From: Hydractinia symbiolongicarpus
Taxonomy: Eukaryota; Cnidaria; Hydrozoa; Anthoathecata; Hydractiniidae
Length of the DNA: 64,000 nt
Direction of reading: 5' to 3'
NCBI RefSeq assembly: GCF_029227915.1
Contig: NC_079880.1
Coordinates: 14,462,001 to 14,526,000, forward strand
The position numbers were made by a program, and so were the translations under genes. Position 1 is the first letter of the stretch. Each line of letters begins with the position of its first letter. Positions 1 to 17,700 of the stretch are shown here, in pieces. Below the pieces are notes generated by a model that worked only from the letters and a program-made list of their open reading frames with translations, had not been told where the DNA came from and made no database searches.

Positions 1-86
1 AGAACCCCCCTCCCCAGACAATTTGTTTTAGCTCAAAAATTAGCCAGCTTGTAAAAGCTAGGAGGAATAATGAAAATAATACAAAC

Positions 87-4122
<4,036 letters not shown>

Positions 4123-4443
4123 CTTGCCAGCTTCATTGTACTATTTCGATAAAAATGTAGAAGTAAATATTTTAAACATACATTTCCTAGTCAATTATAC
4201 ACATATATACTTATAGGTGGTAGGCATGCATACACTTACTGAAACTCACAATATCAAAAATAACTCAAATGGGCTGCACTAAGTTATAGGTTTACATTAA
4301 TGTGAATAATGCTATTCTTATGCTAATTCATGTTTGCAATATATTTTTATGACGGTTTGACTATAAAGTGTCCATGTGTTACCTTACCTGACAGTGATAC
4401 CGCATGACATTTACTTTAGGGGTAAAGGGGTAAGGGGTAAAAA

Positions 4444-4750
4444 GATGGCGCTGTAGATTAGTGGTTATAGCTCTCGTACTGTGAGGGAGACTGGGGTTCG
4501 ATTCCACTTGACAGCGATTCAACATGGGCAAGTGAATGTTACCATAGCCCCGGGTTAACCCAAGCCATGTGAGGGAAATTGGGGAGATGGCTCCATGTGT
4601 GGGCCGTTGGATGTTGTCGGGAGTTGTCTAGTAGAGCGCAGTCCCTAATAGAATCTGCGTAGCTCAAAATGAGCATTAAATACTCTAGGTGTCTTCATCT
4701 AAGCCATCGCCCTCCATTAGTGAGGCTAGCCATGTAATCTATCTATCTAT
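4444..4750 (+). mobile_element. tRNA-derived SINE, family 2
   Basis: The head has an A-box-like stretch (tgtagattagtggttatag) and a canonical B box (ggttcgattcc) near 4495. The body contains gggcaagtgaatgttacc, ggttaacccaagc and a tail of atct repeats at 4736-4750. A second copy lies in reverse orientation at 33066-33408. Its 3' half (tagctcaaaatgagcattaaatactctagg) resembles the same part of SINE family 1, although the tRNA heads differ. Confidence 0.8.
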
Positions 4751-6017
4751 ATGGTTACTAGTGTGTGCCACCTCTTGTCCCCTTAGGGTGGCATGCAGGT
4801 TAATGAAAACAGTCATTTTGAATGAACATCGCTTCAAAAGCTATCAAAAGTGAGTATCTATTAGTCACGAGACATGAAAATAAATTGTTACTTACTTACT
4901 TTACTTACTCAACTTGTCATAGCAGGATGTCCATACTGACTTAAGCACAAATAAATGCTACAATGCTTGAGCTACAAGGGTAGAATATTTGAAAACTCTT
5001 AAATCAAAGACATTATATTGAGCCAAAGATATATTTAGCTTGTGTCAATTGTGGTGACTTCAATGAACCTTCTAGCTGTCCTGTAGAATGATAGGGACGA
5101 CTATGGCTCTTACCTAGTACAATACCTCAAATAAGGTTCGAGAATAAAGCACCTTTTATTTATGTGGTAGCCAACTCATATGGTGGCCATGTTGGATTAT
5201 ACCTGCTTTGAGTATTGTCCTGTTTGCCCTATGTCAACATGCCTCTGCTTTGCCTGGCTTAATAAAACAAGTCAATAAATACAGGCACATGAGTTATAGT
5301 TCATTTTTGAGCAATAAAAATATAAGATTATGGGAGACAGAAACTTCTCAGATTATAAGCATCCACCCACCCTCCCATCTCATAAATAGCACTATATATA
5401 TCTAATCTTTTATGTGATGCTAAACATTATGACAAGTGGCACTACCTTTCATGCACTTGCTTAACACTGTAGGCATGCAAATAAGCTTCCGGATTGGCTC
5501 ACATTACCCAATTGTGATCAGTTTAAAAAATAGTGTGACATTTTCTGAAATTGCCAAAATGAGCATTTTTAGAGTTTCGGCATCAAATGGAACACATCTT
5601 GCCCTATTTACTTGAAATTTTAGTATGTTGGTCTTATGGTGGTTACCACCCTCAAATGAACTTTTGATTTCCAAAAACGTGGTAATTTTGAGGTTACCAT
5701 CAATAATATAGGTTTTCCTTGTGATAGCAAATACTTGAGAAATAGTGGGGCTACCAAATTGAATTTTTTTTCATGTAAACTAGATAGCCCAAAGTCCTAT
5801 ACATTATCCAATATTTAGAATTGTTACAAAATATCTTGTTGATTAGTGGTCATCCAATCACCAATAGATTTGGCTACACTGTTGCTCTAGCTGCACTATT
5901 TCCTTGTATACACAACCATTTAGGTACAAGAGTTGTAAAGGTTTTTGTCCAGCGGTGACATTGGTTCATTTCAATTGCCATTTGCGTCTTTTACTGATGG
6001 GGATGTCAGGCTTCCTA
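4751..6017. other. Non-coding stretch without recognised features
   Basis: AT-rich sequence with stops in all frames except short chance frames. No splice-linked exons, terminal inverted repeats or RNA genes were recognised. Confidence 0.5.
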
Positions 6018-6765
6018 CAGTACTGTGAAAAGGTTTGTTAACATTGTGTTCGTGTAACGAGCGTGGTCTTTATGTATAACAAACATTCAAATATTCTATC
6101 GTGGTCACCACGCTAATATTATTATCTCCACAAAGGATCGTGTGTCCCATAATTATTTTCACGAGCTCCACGATTTTTATAGCCAGTATAATTTAATTTT
6201 TTTCTTTTCAAAAAAGTTTTTCATTGAAGTTAATTTGTTTGTTTCAGGTTTTATCAAGTTAAAAAAGCATATTCATAGTTTTTGCTTGGTGTAAACGTTT
6301 TTGTCATGGACGGGATTGCATTTTTAAGAAATTTCATTTGTCTAGAAAAGTTAAATTTGTCTGCAGCGATAGAAATGTTTTTTAAGATCCCATTATAAAA
6401 GTGTTTAAACGAAAATCGGCGATAGAAATGTTTTTTAAGATCGCATTTTAAAAGTTTATAAACGAAAATTAAAATCTATTATATAGCTAGATTTATGACA
6501 ACGAATTAAAACAGCAAGTGTTAATTCATTTTTTTTCTGTCTGTTTTGATTTAATTGATAAACTAATACGGTCTTTGTTGTTTTACAATAGAAGTTATCT
6601 ATCGTGGACGCCACGGTGTAATGTTTAATTTTTGTTCGTGTAGTCCATGAAACATGATCGTGAGGTCCACAATTGCTAAAAAATACGCATCGTGGGCTAT
6701 CGTGGTTCGTGCGTAACATGAAATAAACACAAACCACGATGTTAACAAACCTTTTCACAGCACTG
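6018..6765. mobile_element. Non-autonomous DNA element with Tc1/mariner-type ends (TA duplication)
   Basis: The left end reads CAGTACTGTGAAAAGG and continues GTTTGTTAACAT. The right end is the inverted copy with one difference in the first segment (ATGTTAACAAAC, then CCTTTTCACAGCACTG). TA dinucleotides flank both ends (6016-6017 and 6766-6767), the target duplication of Tc1/mariner elements. Subterminal inverted motifs around atcgtgg...ccacg recur on both sides. An internal direct repeat of about 50 bp lies around 6366-6470 (gcgatagaaatgttttttaagatc twice). No transposase frame is present, so it is a MITE-like element. Confidence 0.85.
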
Positions 6766-7688
6766 TACATCAGCCAAAAATTTGGCTAGACACGTGTGTG
6801 CAGCTTGTGTATTTTATTACCACTTGATATTATTATGACTTGTAACATTACATTACGTTTATGAATCCTGTTATTATCATTATATATATATATGTGGTAG
6901 CATGCACTGAGCCAATACTGGAACAGCTGCCGCATGTTACTTTTAGCTTATGATTATTTCGTAGCACATGTTCATTGTTCAGAAATGCATCGTGATTATC
7001 TGTTTATAGTAAAGTGAAAGTGTACCTTCATGATTGAAGAGGAAAAATAAAACAGACGAGTATGATCAACAAGGACATACTATTGTAAGAAGGGACAACC
7101 AAAACATGCATACTCTGTGGTAATTATATTTTCTTTGCTTTGGAAAAGCGTTTTTGTATATTTATCATGGTATTATTATGGGCAGCACATGTTCTCTGTC
7201 CTGCCTTACTTTGATTATTTTTTTACCCGCCATCCCGATCCATTCCTTATTTTACAAATTACGTTCCATGCGAATGATGTTGTATGTTACAAATGTTTCA
7301 TAATACAATATTCTCTGTTAAGAATGGTAATGTGTAAAGAATGTACTGAGGAACCAAGACATTTATATGTCAGCTATAAAACTTGCAGCTAGAACAGACA
7401 GGTTTCCTAATATTCGGCCCCAGGCCTTTACGCAAACTGGCAGGCGAAACATAAACAAATATGGCACACAAACATAGGAATTCCTGCACGTTTCTCAATA
7501 CCTTTGTACTTGCACGGAGGCCTGTTGCCAAAACAACCTTAAAATTTTTATAAGGTGCTAGAACGAGCCAAATTTTAATTAGGGAACCAAAAAATTGCTT
7601 CCATGCGACATTATTTATTCTTACTTTTTAAAAACCACGTGGAAAAGATGGCCAGTGAATATTACAAAAATTTAGATGATGAGAATAA

Positions 7689-8502
7689 GGGAAGAGTCAA
7701 AAATCGATTTTTTTTTAAAAAAAACGTCATTTCGACGTTCTATCTTCAACTCCCCCCCTCCCTAGCAGAAATGTCACACTAATTTTTGATATTTCCCAAA
7801 TGCAAATATACCATTTTCCAGCATCTTTTGCATTCCATATGCTTTGCCGTGCGAAGCGTAAACCCTCTATGTGGCCTGGCCGCACTAACTATCTGTAAAA
7901 ATAATCAACGCAAATGAGATACCCTATCCTATACAAAGTTGGCATGTATTGGCCACTTCGCAAAACTGAATTCTTTTTTCTGTAACCTGTTAAAAAAACA
8001 AATGCTTCATTTTTGTTTTCTTCTTTTCCGTATAAATGCTGCAAGCACTAATCAAAAGCTTTAAAATTAAAACTACAAAGAATTTGCTAATGGAATTATT
8101 TTGGAACATTCTACAGATTTATTTTTTTTACGATTTAATCCATTTGTTTCGTTCCTTTATAAAGACCATTGACCAACCTCAACCCCAGGCACTCTTTTCT
8201 TTAACATAATATGGATTCAGAGGTACCACAGAGTAGATCATGCTTCAAAGTATATTCTGCAAATTATTTACTTTGTAGTGCCGACCTAGTAGGCTGTATT
8301 GTGAGCAGTTTGTTTATGTTAGCTATATCTAGCTATTTTATAATACTGATTGTATATGTTCCAAGAAACAAGTGTTTTATTGATATTTGTTTACTTCTTT
8401 TTGAAAAGGAAAATTGATTTTTTGATAAACGTCATCAAAACCCCCTCCCCCAAACGCTGAAATGACGTTTTTTTTTGAAAAAATCGATTTTTGACTCTTC
8501 CC
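7689..8502. mobile_element. Non-autonomous DNA element with PIF/Harbinger-like ends (TAA duplication)
   Basis: Inverted ends start GGGAAGAGTCAAAAATCGAT and extend imperfectly through a T/A-rich run to cgtcatttc. The flanking trinucleotide TAA is on both sides (7686-7688 and 8503-8505), as in PIF/Harbinger insertions. Internal sequence has no transposase. Short open frames inside (for example 8211-8417) have no recognised relatives. Confidence 0.75.
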
Positions 8503-8682
8503 TAAAAAAAATATTTATGATAAAAAACTAACATTGACAAATGGATGTAAATTACCCAACCCATGTTGTTTACAAAACTGGGACTGTGATGTTTTTAAGG
8601 TCCCAAACATTGGATGGGGAGATATGAAGGACTTTTAAATACACACTCCTAATGAATTTACTCAAGAGTCTTTAAAAGCATA

Positions 8683-8703
8683 AATAATAATAATAATAAT
8701 AAT
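8683..8703. repeat. (AAT)n microsatellite, possible LINE tail
   Basis: Seven ATA/AAT units lie about 100 bp past the shared 3' end of the minus-strand LINE, so this may be its 3' tail. Confidence 0.6.
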
Positions 8704-8797
8704 AAATATTTAAAGTGGCTAGCCCAGAAAATCACAAAAACCTATAGTTAGTGGATTGTTTCCACTGGGGGCCACTAGAACAAAAAAGAAACAAAAA

Positions 8798-10565
8798 ATG
8801 ATAAACCTTAGACTGCCTCAGCTCAATCAAACATAGTAACATTTATAATCTGTGAAAATTGAAAAGAAAAAGAATAAAAAACAAAAATTAAAAAGTTAAA
8901 AAGTGATCTCCATTAGAATTTGCCAAATACATTAGAGATGGAAGTCTTAAACGAAAGCAGACTTCCATCACAGGTCACTTGGTCTGGAAGATTATTCCAC
9001 ACTTTTGCAGCTCTAAATGGGAAGGCTTTTTTGCCAAATTCCGTGTTGACCAAGGGAAGTGTGAACCTGTTTTTTGAAGCTCCTCTTGTTTGATGATTAT
9101 GACAGTTTTTTGTCAAAAGGAATTTTGAGCGCATGTAATCAGGAGCAATGTGATTCATGGCTTTGAAAACTAATATGGCATCGTTTTTGATGAGTAAATT
9201 ATTCATTGAATATTCCCTCTCTTTCCCAAGAAAGGTACGGACACATTTTAATCGTTTTTCTAGTTTTCCCAATCTACCTTGGGTGGCACAAGCCCATGCC
9301 GAGGAGCAGTAGTTGAAATATGGCATGACAAGTGCATTAATTAAAAGGTTTTTTGTGTAAGGTGTTAAACAGGATGCAATGGTTCTAATTTTAGAATATT
9401 TAATTAGTATCTTTCTTTTTATGTCATTAATGTGCTTTTCCCATTGCATTTTTTGATCAAATGTTACCCCAAGATATTTAACTTTTTCGCTCCTCTTCAA
9501 AGGAATACCCATATAGTTGATAGTTTTGTTCTCAACTTTTTTTAACTGGCTGTGGTTGCCGAAAAAGATTGTTTCAGTTTTGTCCGTATTAATAGTCATT
9601 TTGTTATTATTCAGCCAGAGGTCGACTTGCGAAAGTTCTAACTCGACCTGGGAGACAAGGGTATCCAAGTTTTTATGAGACGAAATAATTATTGTATCAT
9701 CTGCATATAGATGGTGGTAGTTTGAATTGATGACAGATTTTAAGTCATCAATATACAAAAGAAAGAGCAGGGGCCCCAACACAGATCCCTGCGGCACCCC
9801 AAAAGCGTCTTCATGAAGCAGATCTGATCCTGTGTCGTTTACAAGAGTCAGCTGCATTCGGCCCTGTCTGTCATTCAGGAAGTTGTGCTCAGAAATAAAA
9901 TGAGACATTTGCTCATGCACTAACTTTTCAAAAATTTTCATAGGAATTGGCAAAATGGAGATAGGCCGATAATTAGTAGGATCTGTTTTATTGCCACTTT
10001 TAAAAATAGGCGAGACCCTTTTAGTCTTCCAACATTTAGGTACATAACCAGTAAATAAAGATTTGTTGAAAAGACTTGATAAATAAATACTTAAAACTGA
10101 CGAACCTGCTTTTAGCAGTCGTGAACCAATTTCGTCCAAGCCTGTACCTTTATTAAGTTTTAGTGAACTAATTATTTTTTCGACACTTTTGGTCTCAATA
10201 CGAGCCCACCGAAAATCGTGTCCACTAACAGGTGGATTAACATTAGTACTGTCAGAAGAAAATTTAGAGGCTAGTTTGGCACCAACACTGACAAAAAATG
10301 AATTGAATGTGTTGGAAATTTCTTTTGGGTGAGAAGTTTCTGTACCATCGTTTTGGACTACTCGTTTTATCGAGGTAGTATTGCCTGACTTATCAGGAAC
10401 CAGTTTTTTTAGGGTTTTCCAAAGTTGTTTTGGCCGTTTTTGAAAGTCCTGCAAAACGTCATTATAGTACTCGTTTTTAAGTCGATTTTTGAGACCTATT
10501 ACCTGGTTCCTTTTTTGTTTGAAAGCTTCCCAGTCTATGATGGATTTTGTTTTTGATGCTTTCCG
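8798..10565 (-). mobile_element. Non-LTR retrotransposon (CR1/L2/jockey-like), 5'-truncated, reverse transcriptase with internal deletion
   Basis: An uninterrupted minus-strand frame runs from 10565 to the stop at 8913. It begins mid-ORF2 (KTKSIIDWEAF, then WKTLKKLVPDKSG). It then shows RT motifs: KRVSPIFKSGNKTDPTNYRPIS, GVPQGSVLGPLLFLLYIDDL, the catalytic YADDT box, and KVKYLGVTFD, followed by the usual C-terminal YCSSAW and VWNNLPDQ segments. Between FLNDRQ and RMQLTLV roughly 60-70 residues expected in this family (the GFR block and the helix before GVPQG) are missing in frame, so the enzyme should be inactive despite the long open frame. The endonuclease half is absent. A more decayed copy lies at 30366-31010 in the same orientation. 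Confidence 0.88.
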
Positions 10566-11729
10566 TTACAAATACAAATCTTAAGAGGCCTATAATTTTT
10601 TTTTTGTTGGCACGTACAAAATGTTTACCACCATGTTATCAGTGATACAGAATTCTGTTTCATAAAATCAGAGCTCTGAGGTTGGTGGGTAGGTGGAGTA
10701 TTTTACGTAAAGTATTTTAATTTGTTTTATGTCCAACAAACTAAAATTCATACATTTAACAATAGGTACTGCCAAGTCAAAGACAGGGATAAAAGCAAAA
10801 ATTATACAGTTGTTGGGTTGCCCTTCAAACATAGGATGGATATAGAATTATATAGGAAATAGGAAGTCTAATCTATCTAGTTAGCTAAATGCCTTGCAGC
10901 TAAAAAAGACAAAAAAGCTAGTTAGCTATAGTGTTGAATGGATTGCTAGGAATGTCTCGCTACATATAAAGTGTCAAATTTTACTAACAAAACAAATGTT
11001 TACTTGAGCTAAAGGGCAGCTAACTAGCTAACAAAAAAATCAAAAGCACACAAAGACCAAAATTACCACATTTACATGACAACTCCACCGTAATTTTTGT
11101 GACCCAGTGCTGCGTGTACCATTACTAAGATTTAGCCTGTATGTCACATCGGAATCCAGTTCAAAACCGCCTCCTTGTTTTGAAATTGTGTTAAAACTGC
11201 AACCTTAGCGTGACGAAAAAATCTGTATACTTAACATGAAAATGTAGATTTTTTTTAACATTTTGTTTTAATAAAGAGTATTGTTTCATTATAATGAATT
11301 GATAGATGTTTTAAGCCTCCAGGCAATATTTCCCTACCCTATACTACATCCACTAAAGCGACGTATTGATATTTTTCGGAACAAATTTAAGCCGGATTTT
11401 CACGACATGATTATTTTCGTTTCTTATACGCTTATTTGATAACAACACAGATGGTGAAGGCGGGTAAAACGAAATCGTTGGACGTAATTCTCTCGTGGAA
11501 ATCTGCCTTTATTGTTCGTCACAAAATGTTGTGTAAAAACATCTAAATTTTTTTGTGGCATGCATCGTCGGCAGAAAACACTTTTACTTCCTATAATACG
11601 TGCGGAGTTGCGTCAACTAGGATTATAAATCAAATTTAAATAGGCTTTTTTCGTTTTTGGTTTGTGTGGTGTAAACATTTAGTCGCGTCCATTTTGATGC
11701 ACTTATGTCATATACTGTGCCTGTACATT
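10566..11729. other. Intergenic stretch, nothing recognised
   Basis: AT-rich sequence between the LINE and the start codon of the small membrane protein gene. The last few hundred bases presumably hold that gene's promoter and 5' UTR, but no core promoter element could be assigned with confidence. Confidence 0.4.
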
Positions 11730-14700
11730 ATGAACGAAGAAAACGAAAGCCGAAGTAAAAAATCTCTTCCTGCACTGAGTACAGCTGCTAAATTGAAAAA
11801 ACTGTAAGAATATAACTTTTTTATAGTTGTTTTTCTTTGTCTGGACCGTTACCAATATTAGCATTTTTATAGGCATACATGCAGGCATTTCATGATCAGT
11901 AGAACATCTGGGAGAACTCATAATTATCCTGTAGCTAACAGAATAGTTAGCCGATACAGGATAATGGTATGTACAGTGTAGACCTTTTTAGATGTTTAAA
12001 TTTTTCGCGGTAAGTCCTTTTGGCTTTAAGAATTGCTTATCAGGCAAAAAAATGCAGGCGCTAGGTGAAGTGAGGTCCTTTTTTAGTCTGTTTCTTTGCA
12101 CGAAGGTATCATTACGACTTTACATAAATATATGTCATTCAGAAGTTATCCATCTACGCTCAATAATAGTTTAAAGCCTCAAAAATTTTTCTGGGGAGAG
12201 AAATGGGTAAAAAACACCTTTCTTCAGCAAGCTAAAAATTTTTACATTCTTCTTCAATATCGACCGTAATTTATGCCTTCCTCGTGTTATTTGCACCAGA
12301 ATATGTCTTTTCAATGTTTTTCAAAAATCTCAGGGTAGTGCGCGTTGTTGTTTCAAAAGCATGATAAATTAAATCGGCTAATTAAATTGTATAGGGCTGA
12401 TTATACAGTAAGAGCTGTCCTTTTGTTATGATGATCCTGAGGCCATGCATTGTTCGCTAAGTTGGTATTTATATATAATACTAATTGGCAGGTATCAGTT
12501 TGAATAGTTGTTACACAGTTTTTTCTTGTTCTTATTTTTTATTAAAGCAACACATGTTATGGAAGATCAATATTGAAGAAAAATTTGAAAATTTAAGCAA
12601 AATAGACCTGCATATACCATATAATGAGCCATATAAGGGTCTGTTTATACTGTACATACCATATAATTATCCTGTACTGGCTAACTATCCTTTACTAGGC
12701 TAATTATCAGTTCTCCCTGACAGTAGAAGGTGCCTTGGGGCCTTTGACAAACATATGTTTTACATATGTCTTATCAGCATATGGCTAATTGATACTTGAC
12801 TCCCTCCTCTCCTTCTCTATTATTAGCTATAAATATCAAAATAATAAAATTGAAGAAAGTTTTATCATGCTCTGCACAGTTACACCTGCCCAGTATCAAC
12901 TAGCTAAGTGTACTTATCTTTAGAGTAACCCCTTACCCTTTTTACTAACGAAAACAGATACTCATTTCCGTTACATAAACAAAAATAACCTACTGGATAA
13001 CTTACTGGATCCACCCATGTATGGTATTTGGTAGACCAACACTGATGGTACAGCAGGCAGTCTTTTTTTGACTTGTGTAGAGCCCCAAACAGTCTGGAAA
13101 TGCAGTTGAATGAACGTTTTAAAAAGGTTTATATAATTGACAGACACTGCTTTCTCTGGTAGACTGTTCCATTCATTAATTACCTGAAAAACAAATAAAA
13201 TTTTTATTTTATTTAGGCTACTGTTAGGCTTCCATATCATTTGTGGGTGTGCTCTTGTCAGTGAATTCCCACTCAATTTAAAAAAGACATTCCTGTTTAA
13301 ATTGTCATACAAGGGTATGAAATCATGGGTATGTCTCCAGATCAGAGACATGAATTACATTGTTTTAGTCTTTCTTTGTATGGTAGATGACCAAAACCTG
13401 TGATCATCCTAGTAAATCTTCTCTGGACCTTTTCTATGTTGCCAATGTCCTTTTCTTTCTCGATGATTTTATACTGTATTCAACATGAGGTCTCACTAGG
13501 GATTTGTATAATATACACCAGTTGTTTTTGTTTTTTGCATTCAACCATTTGTTTCATGACACCCAAAGTCTTGTTTGCTTTTGACACAGCTTTTGCACAT
13601 TGCTTCTAAAACTCATAGTTGCATTAACATACACACCAAAGTCCTTTTTCAACTTCTACAGTTTCAATTAGGTAGTTATCGATATAGTACTCATGGTGTT
13701 GATTGTTCCAACCAATGTGTAGACATTTACATTTATTTAAATAGAAAAGAATACACCAGTCTTTCAACCAATTAACCATAGTTTCAACATCATTTTGTAG
13801 TTGATCTGTATGACTTCTGTTTTTCACTTTTAAAAATAACTTTGTGTCATTTGCAAATTTGAGAACATGACTGATTACCTCATGATCTCTGTCGTTAATG
13901 TAAGGAATGAAAACAACAGATCCCAAAACAGATCCTTGTGATATATCACTAAGCACTGGTAGCTAAGCTGATTATTTACCAGAAATAACTACTCTTTGCT
14001 CTCTCCCAGATAACCAGAAGTCAATCCAGTTAGTAACATTTCTTAATTCTGCATGCTATGAGTTTTTAAGCAGTCTCTTATGAGGGACTTTATCAACAGC
14101 TTTACTGAAGTCCAAGTATACATCACCCACAGGGTGGCCTTGATCTTGATATCAAGGACTTTACAGATTTGTGAAGTCAGACTAATTGGTCTAGAATTGC
14201 TAACAAACCATTTTGATCCCTTTTTACAAATTGGGGTAATGTTTTCTTTCAACCATTCCTTAGGTACAACTTTTGTTTTGATGCTTTCCTTGAATAATAT
14301 TGACAATGGTTCACATAGTTCTGATGACATCTCTTAAAGTACAGTTGGATACATGCTGTCAGGGTCTGATGATTTGTTTTGTAATGCATTCTGTTTGTTG
14401 CTCAGGAAGCTCTGTCAACAATTCTTGTGTAAAAACTGAGGCAAAAAGTTAATTGAACATATTAGCATTTTTTAAATGATTATGGATAACATTACCGTCT
14501 AAATCCTGCACTGGCCCTACTGTATCCTTGGTTTTCATTTTGCTTCTTGCGTATTTGTAGAATGCTTTGAGGTTTTCTTTAATGTTTTTTGCTAATTTTT
14601 GTTCAAATGATCTTTTGGCATGTTTTATTTCCTTAGCAATATTTAACATAGTCTTGATAATCTCTAGAATTGTCATAAGCATAAGTTTTTTTTCTTGCTT

Positions 14701-17700
14701 GATACACTTTATAATTCCACCAGAGTTGTTTGTCCAAAGCCTTTCTCTTTTTCTTTGGTACATACAATTTAACAGCTGTTTCTATTTTCAACTTATCTCA
14801 TATTTGGTCTACAGATTTCCTATCAAAATTCGAATTAACAGTTTGATAGATATAGCCATGCAGTCATAAAGCTGTTAAATTTCCACTGGAAAAGATGTTA
14901 AAGAGTAAGCTGATAAAGGTTCCAATAATTAAAATCAGTCCTTTTTTATTTTTTTGTATAGTAATTGATCTTTCTCTTTAAAAAAATGAAAAAATGTGTC
15001 TATAGAATATATAGTTTTGTAATATTAAACATCATTTTTGCAGAAAGTTGACTCCTGTGGATCATTGCAAAAAATTACTGAAAAACAACTTATTTTCATT
15101 CTGATTTTGGTTGGTTGTGTACACATAGAAAAACAGAGCTGTTTCAGGTTTTGTTTTGATTACATAGAAAATAACCTTGAATGTTTTTTGTCAATATTTT
15201 TTGTCTTTATATGTTTATCAGTCACTGTGTTAACCCTCTTCTCGTAATCAGTCATATGCTATTCAGAAAGATCAAAATCCCAACAACCCTCCACTCAGCA
15301 ACACCCTCTAATTCAAAAAACAGGTTCCTGACGTTACAAAACTTACCTTTTAAATATTGTGAGGTTGTCATAGTTAAGTGAATCCTCTTACACCAACATC
15401 AGGTTTACTCTTATAATGATGTTTCCAAAAATATGATGGTTCAGATAACTTACATTCAAAAATTTGAAAAACGCCTGAAATTTACTAGTCAGCATAATGA
15501 AGATCAAGAAACTAGTTCTATTTTTCTTTTCATATAATATTGCTACCTTTAAAATCACTGAATTATAAAACCTGCTTATAAAACATGACTATAAAGTACT
15601 GAGCTAGATACTAATCCTTGTTCGAACTCCAGGTGTAGCTCTGTGCGTACGTAGTCACAACACTGGTTTCTATGTCTATATGATAGATTTCATCTTGGAA
15701 CTTCAGAAATAAACATCTTTCCTGGCAAAATAATGTCATTGTATGTGGAAACCATTACTTCTTGTTTGGCAAACAATTTTATAAAAATAAAAAAAATAGA
15801 TTCAAAATTATGCCTATTTAGGCCAATTTAAGTAATATAATAACAAGGAATTAGGTCTCGAGATCAAAGATTTAATACTGACAAGTAAACAAAGAATCAA
15901 GTCAGAATCTTTAAGAAAGCCTATCTGGAAAGTGGGTTAATTTTTTTGCTATTGTTTTGCATCATAAATATGGTTTTGACAATTTTCTAGATCTTTACCC
16001 TTAAAAATTAATGTTTAAAAACCAAGGTTTTATTTTAAAAATTTAGTCTTCTTATTTTTTACTGTGTAAACGGCTTATTTTTCATAAAAAATGATGGCTG
16101 ACAAACACCGAGTTTAAAGACACCTGACATGTGCTGTTTAAACCAGAAGAATTAAGTGTCCACAACAGTTATGATGTGAAGGTTAATTTTATGAAGGTGC
16201 TTATGAAATTATTTTTCTCAAACATGTTTTTGTAGGACAATTGACCGATTTGTTTTGGCACACTTCTTCCTGTTATTCTTCGTCAGCTTTGTTATTGGAG
16301 TTTTATTTTTGCATTCTACGATAACAATATGGGAATTCCAGGTAAGATATTGATATGGTTTAAATTTAAAGACTTGACAGATATTAAATGTGTAAGAAGG
16401 TTTTTTAGGATAAAATAAAGTGTTAAAACTTATGTAATAAAAAGATCAGAAACGTGTGAAATGTATGAAGTTGCAAACATTAAAAAAGTGATAATTATGT
16501 ACGTATTTAACCAAGGGGAAGAAAAAACAATGTATTTTAACATACACAAAATTAATTTTATTGTGTATGGAGAATATAAATTTCAACATTTTTTAGATGT
16601 GTTTGCCATTTGACAACCCTGTTTTTTTTTCTTTTAACTTAAAAATTTGGATCCATTTGTTGGAACCATTTACATGATTACTTCACTTTTTAAATGAAAT
16701 TATGCTGACAGATCTGACCTAAAAATATAAAAAATATCTGAACAGCCAATGAAGCATATTTCTTATCATTTAATCAAAACTATGATTACTGTGTAAAGTT
16801 AGATGGTGTAAGTACGTAAAATGTGTGATTAGTATCTTTTCCAGTTTGGAAAATTAACCTTTTGCACAGTTAGTCTGAAACTATGATCAGAATTTGATTT
16901 CTTATTACAAAATTTGTTAAATTTATTATAAGTAGGTTACAAAAATAATGGGACCCATTCTTATTAAAATAAGTCCAAAGTCCACGTTAAGCTTTTAAAA
17001 CATCTTTTGATTTGTTCATGAAAAGTTATGTATGGACTCTCTTTATATGGTACTTTTTTAATCCCTTGATAAGTAACTTTTAGGTGATTGTTCATTACTG
17101 CATTCATATTTTTAATTTTATTATAAGTAAGTTTTAATTGCATTGTTTTGTTAAATATGGCATTTAAAAAATCTACTATAAGTAAATACAGCTGAACAAC
17201 AAAAACATGAAAAAAGTTTAAAGAAAATAACAGGCTGTCTGAAACTTAAAAGCTGTGGAATCAGACTGGGTTGAAAACTTTTATGTCCAGCATTCTCTGA
17301 AAAAACCTTGAAAAATTAAAATTTGAATACTTTCGAAAAATATATTTTTTTGTAGTTTAAAAAACGTCCCTTCAGTATTTTAGTCACAAATTACGGCAAA
17401 AAAAACCCATAATAAATACCCCAAAAAGGACAAAAACCCTTCAAAACTTTAGAATTGTTACAAAATATGCAGACACCTGGAATACTATGCTTTTTCAATT
17501 GTATCAGCTTTTGTTGGGTTATTCAGAACATGCCACTAAAAGGAATCATGTGATGACGTAATTTTCTTTATTTTTTTTAGACTAACGAGGAGGCACTGTT
17601 AAGTACATTGGAATCTGCTACCCATAATTTCGATTGGAGTCGTGTGAAGGCAAACACGAATACTTTATCGGTTACTTTATCCAAGAATGAGACATTCAAC

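Noticed and set aside
4415-4442. Telomere-like repeat (aggggtaaaggggtaagggg)
   Set aside because: Only three irregular units, not TTAGGG, and directly before a SINE.
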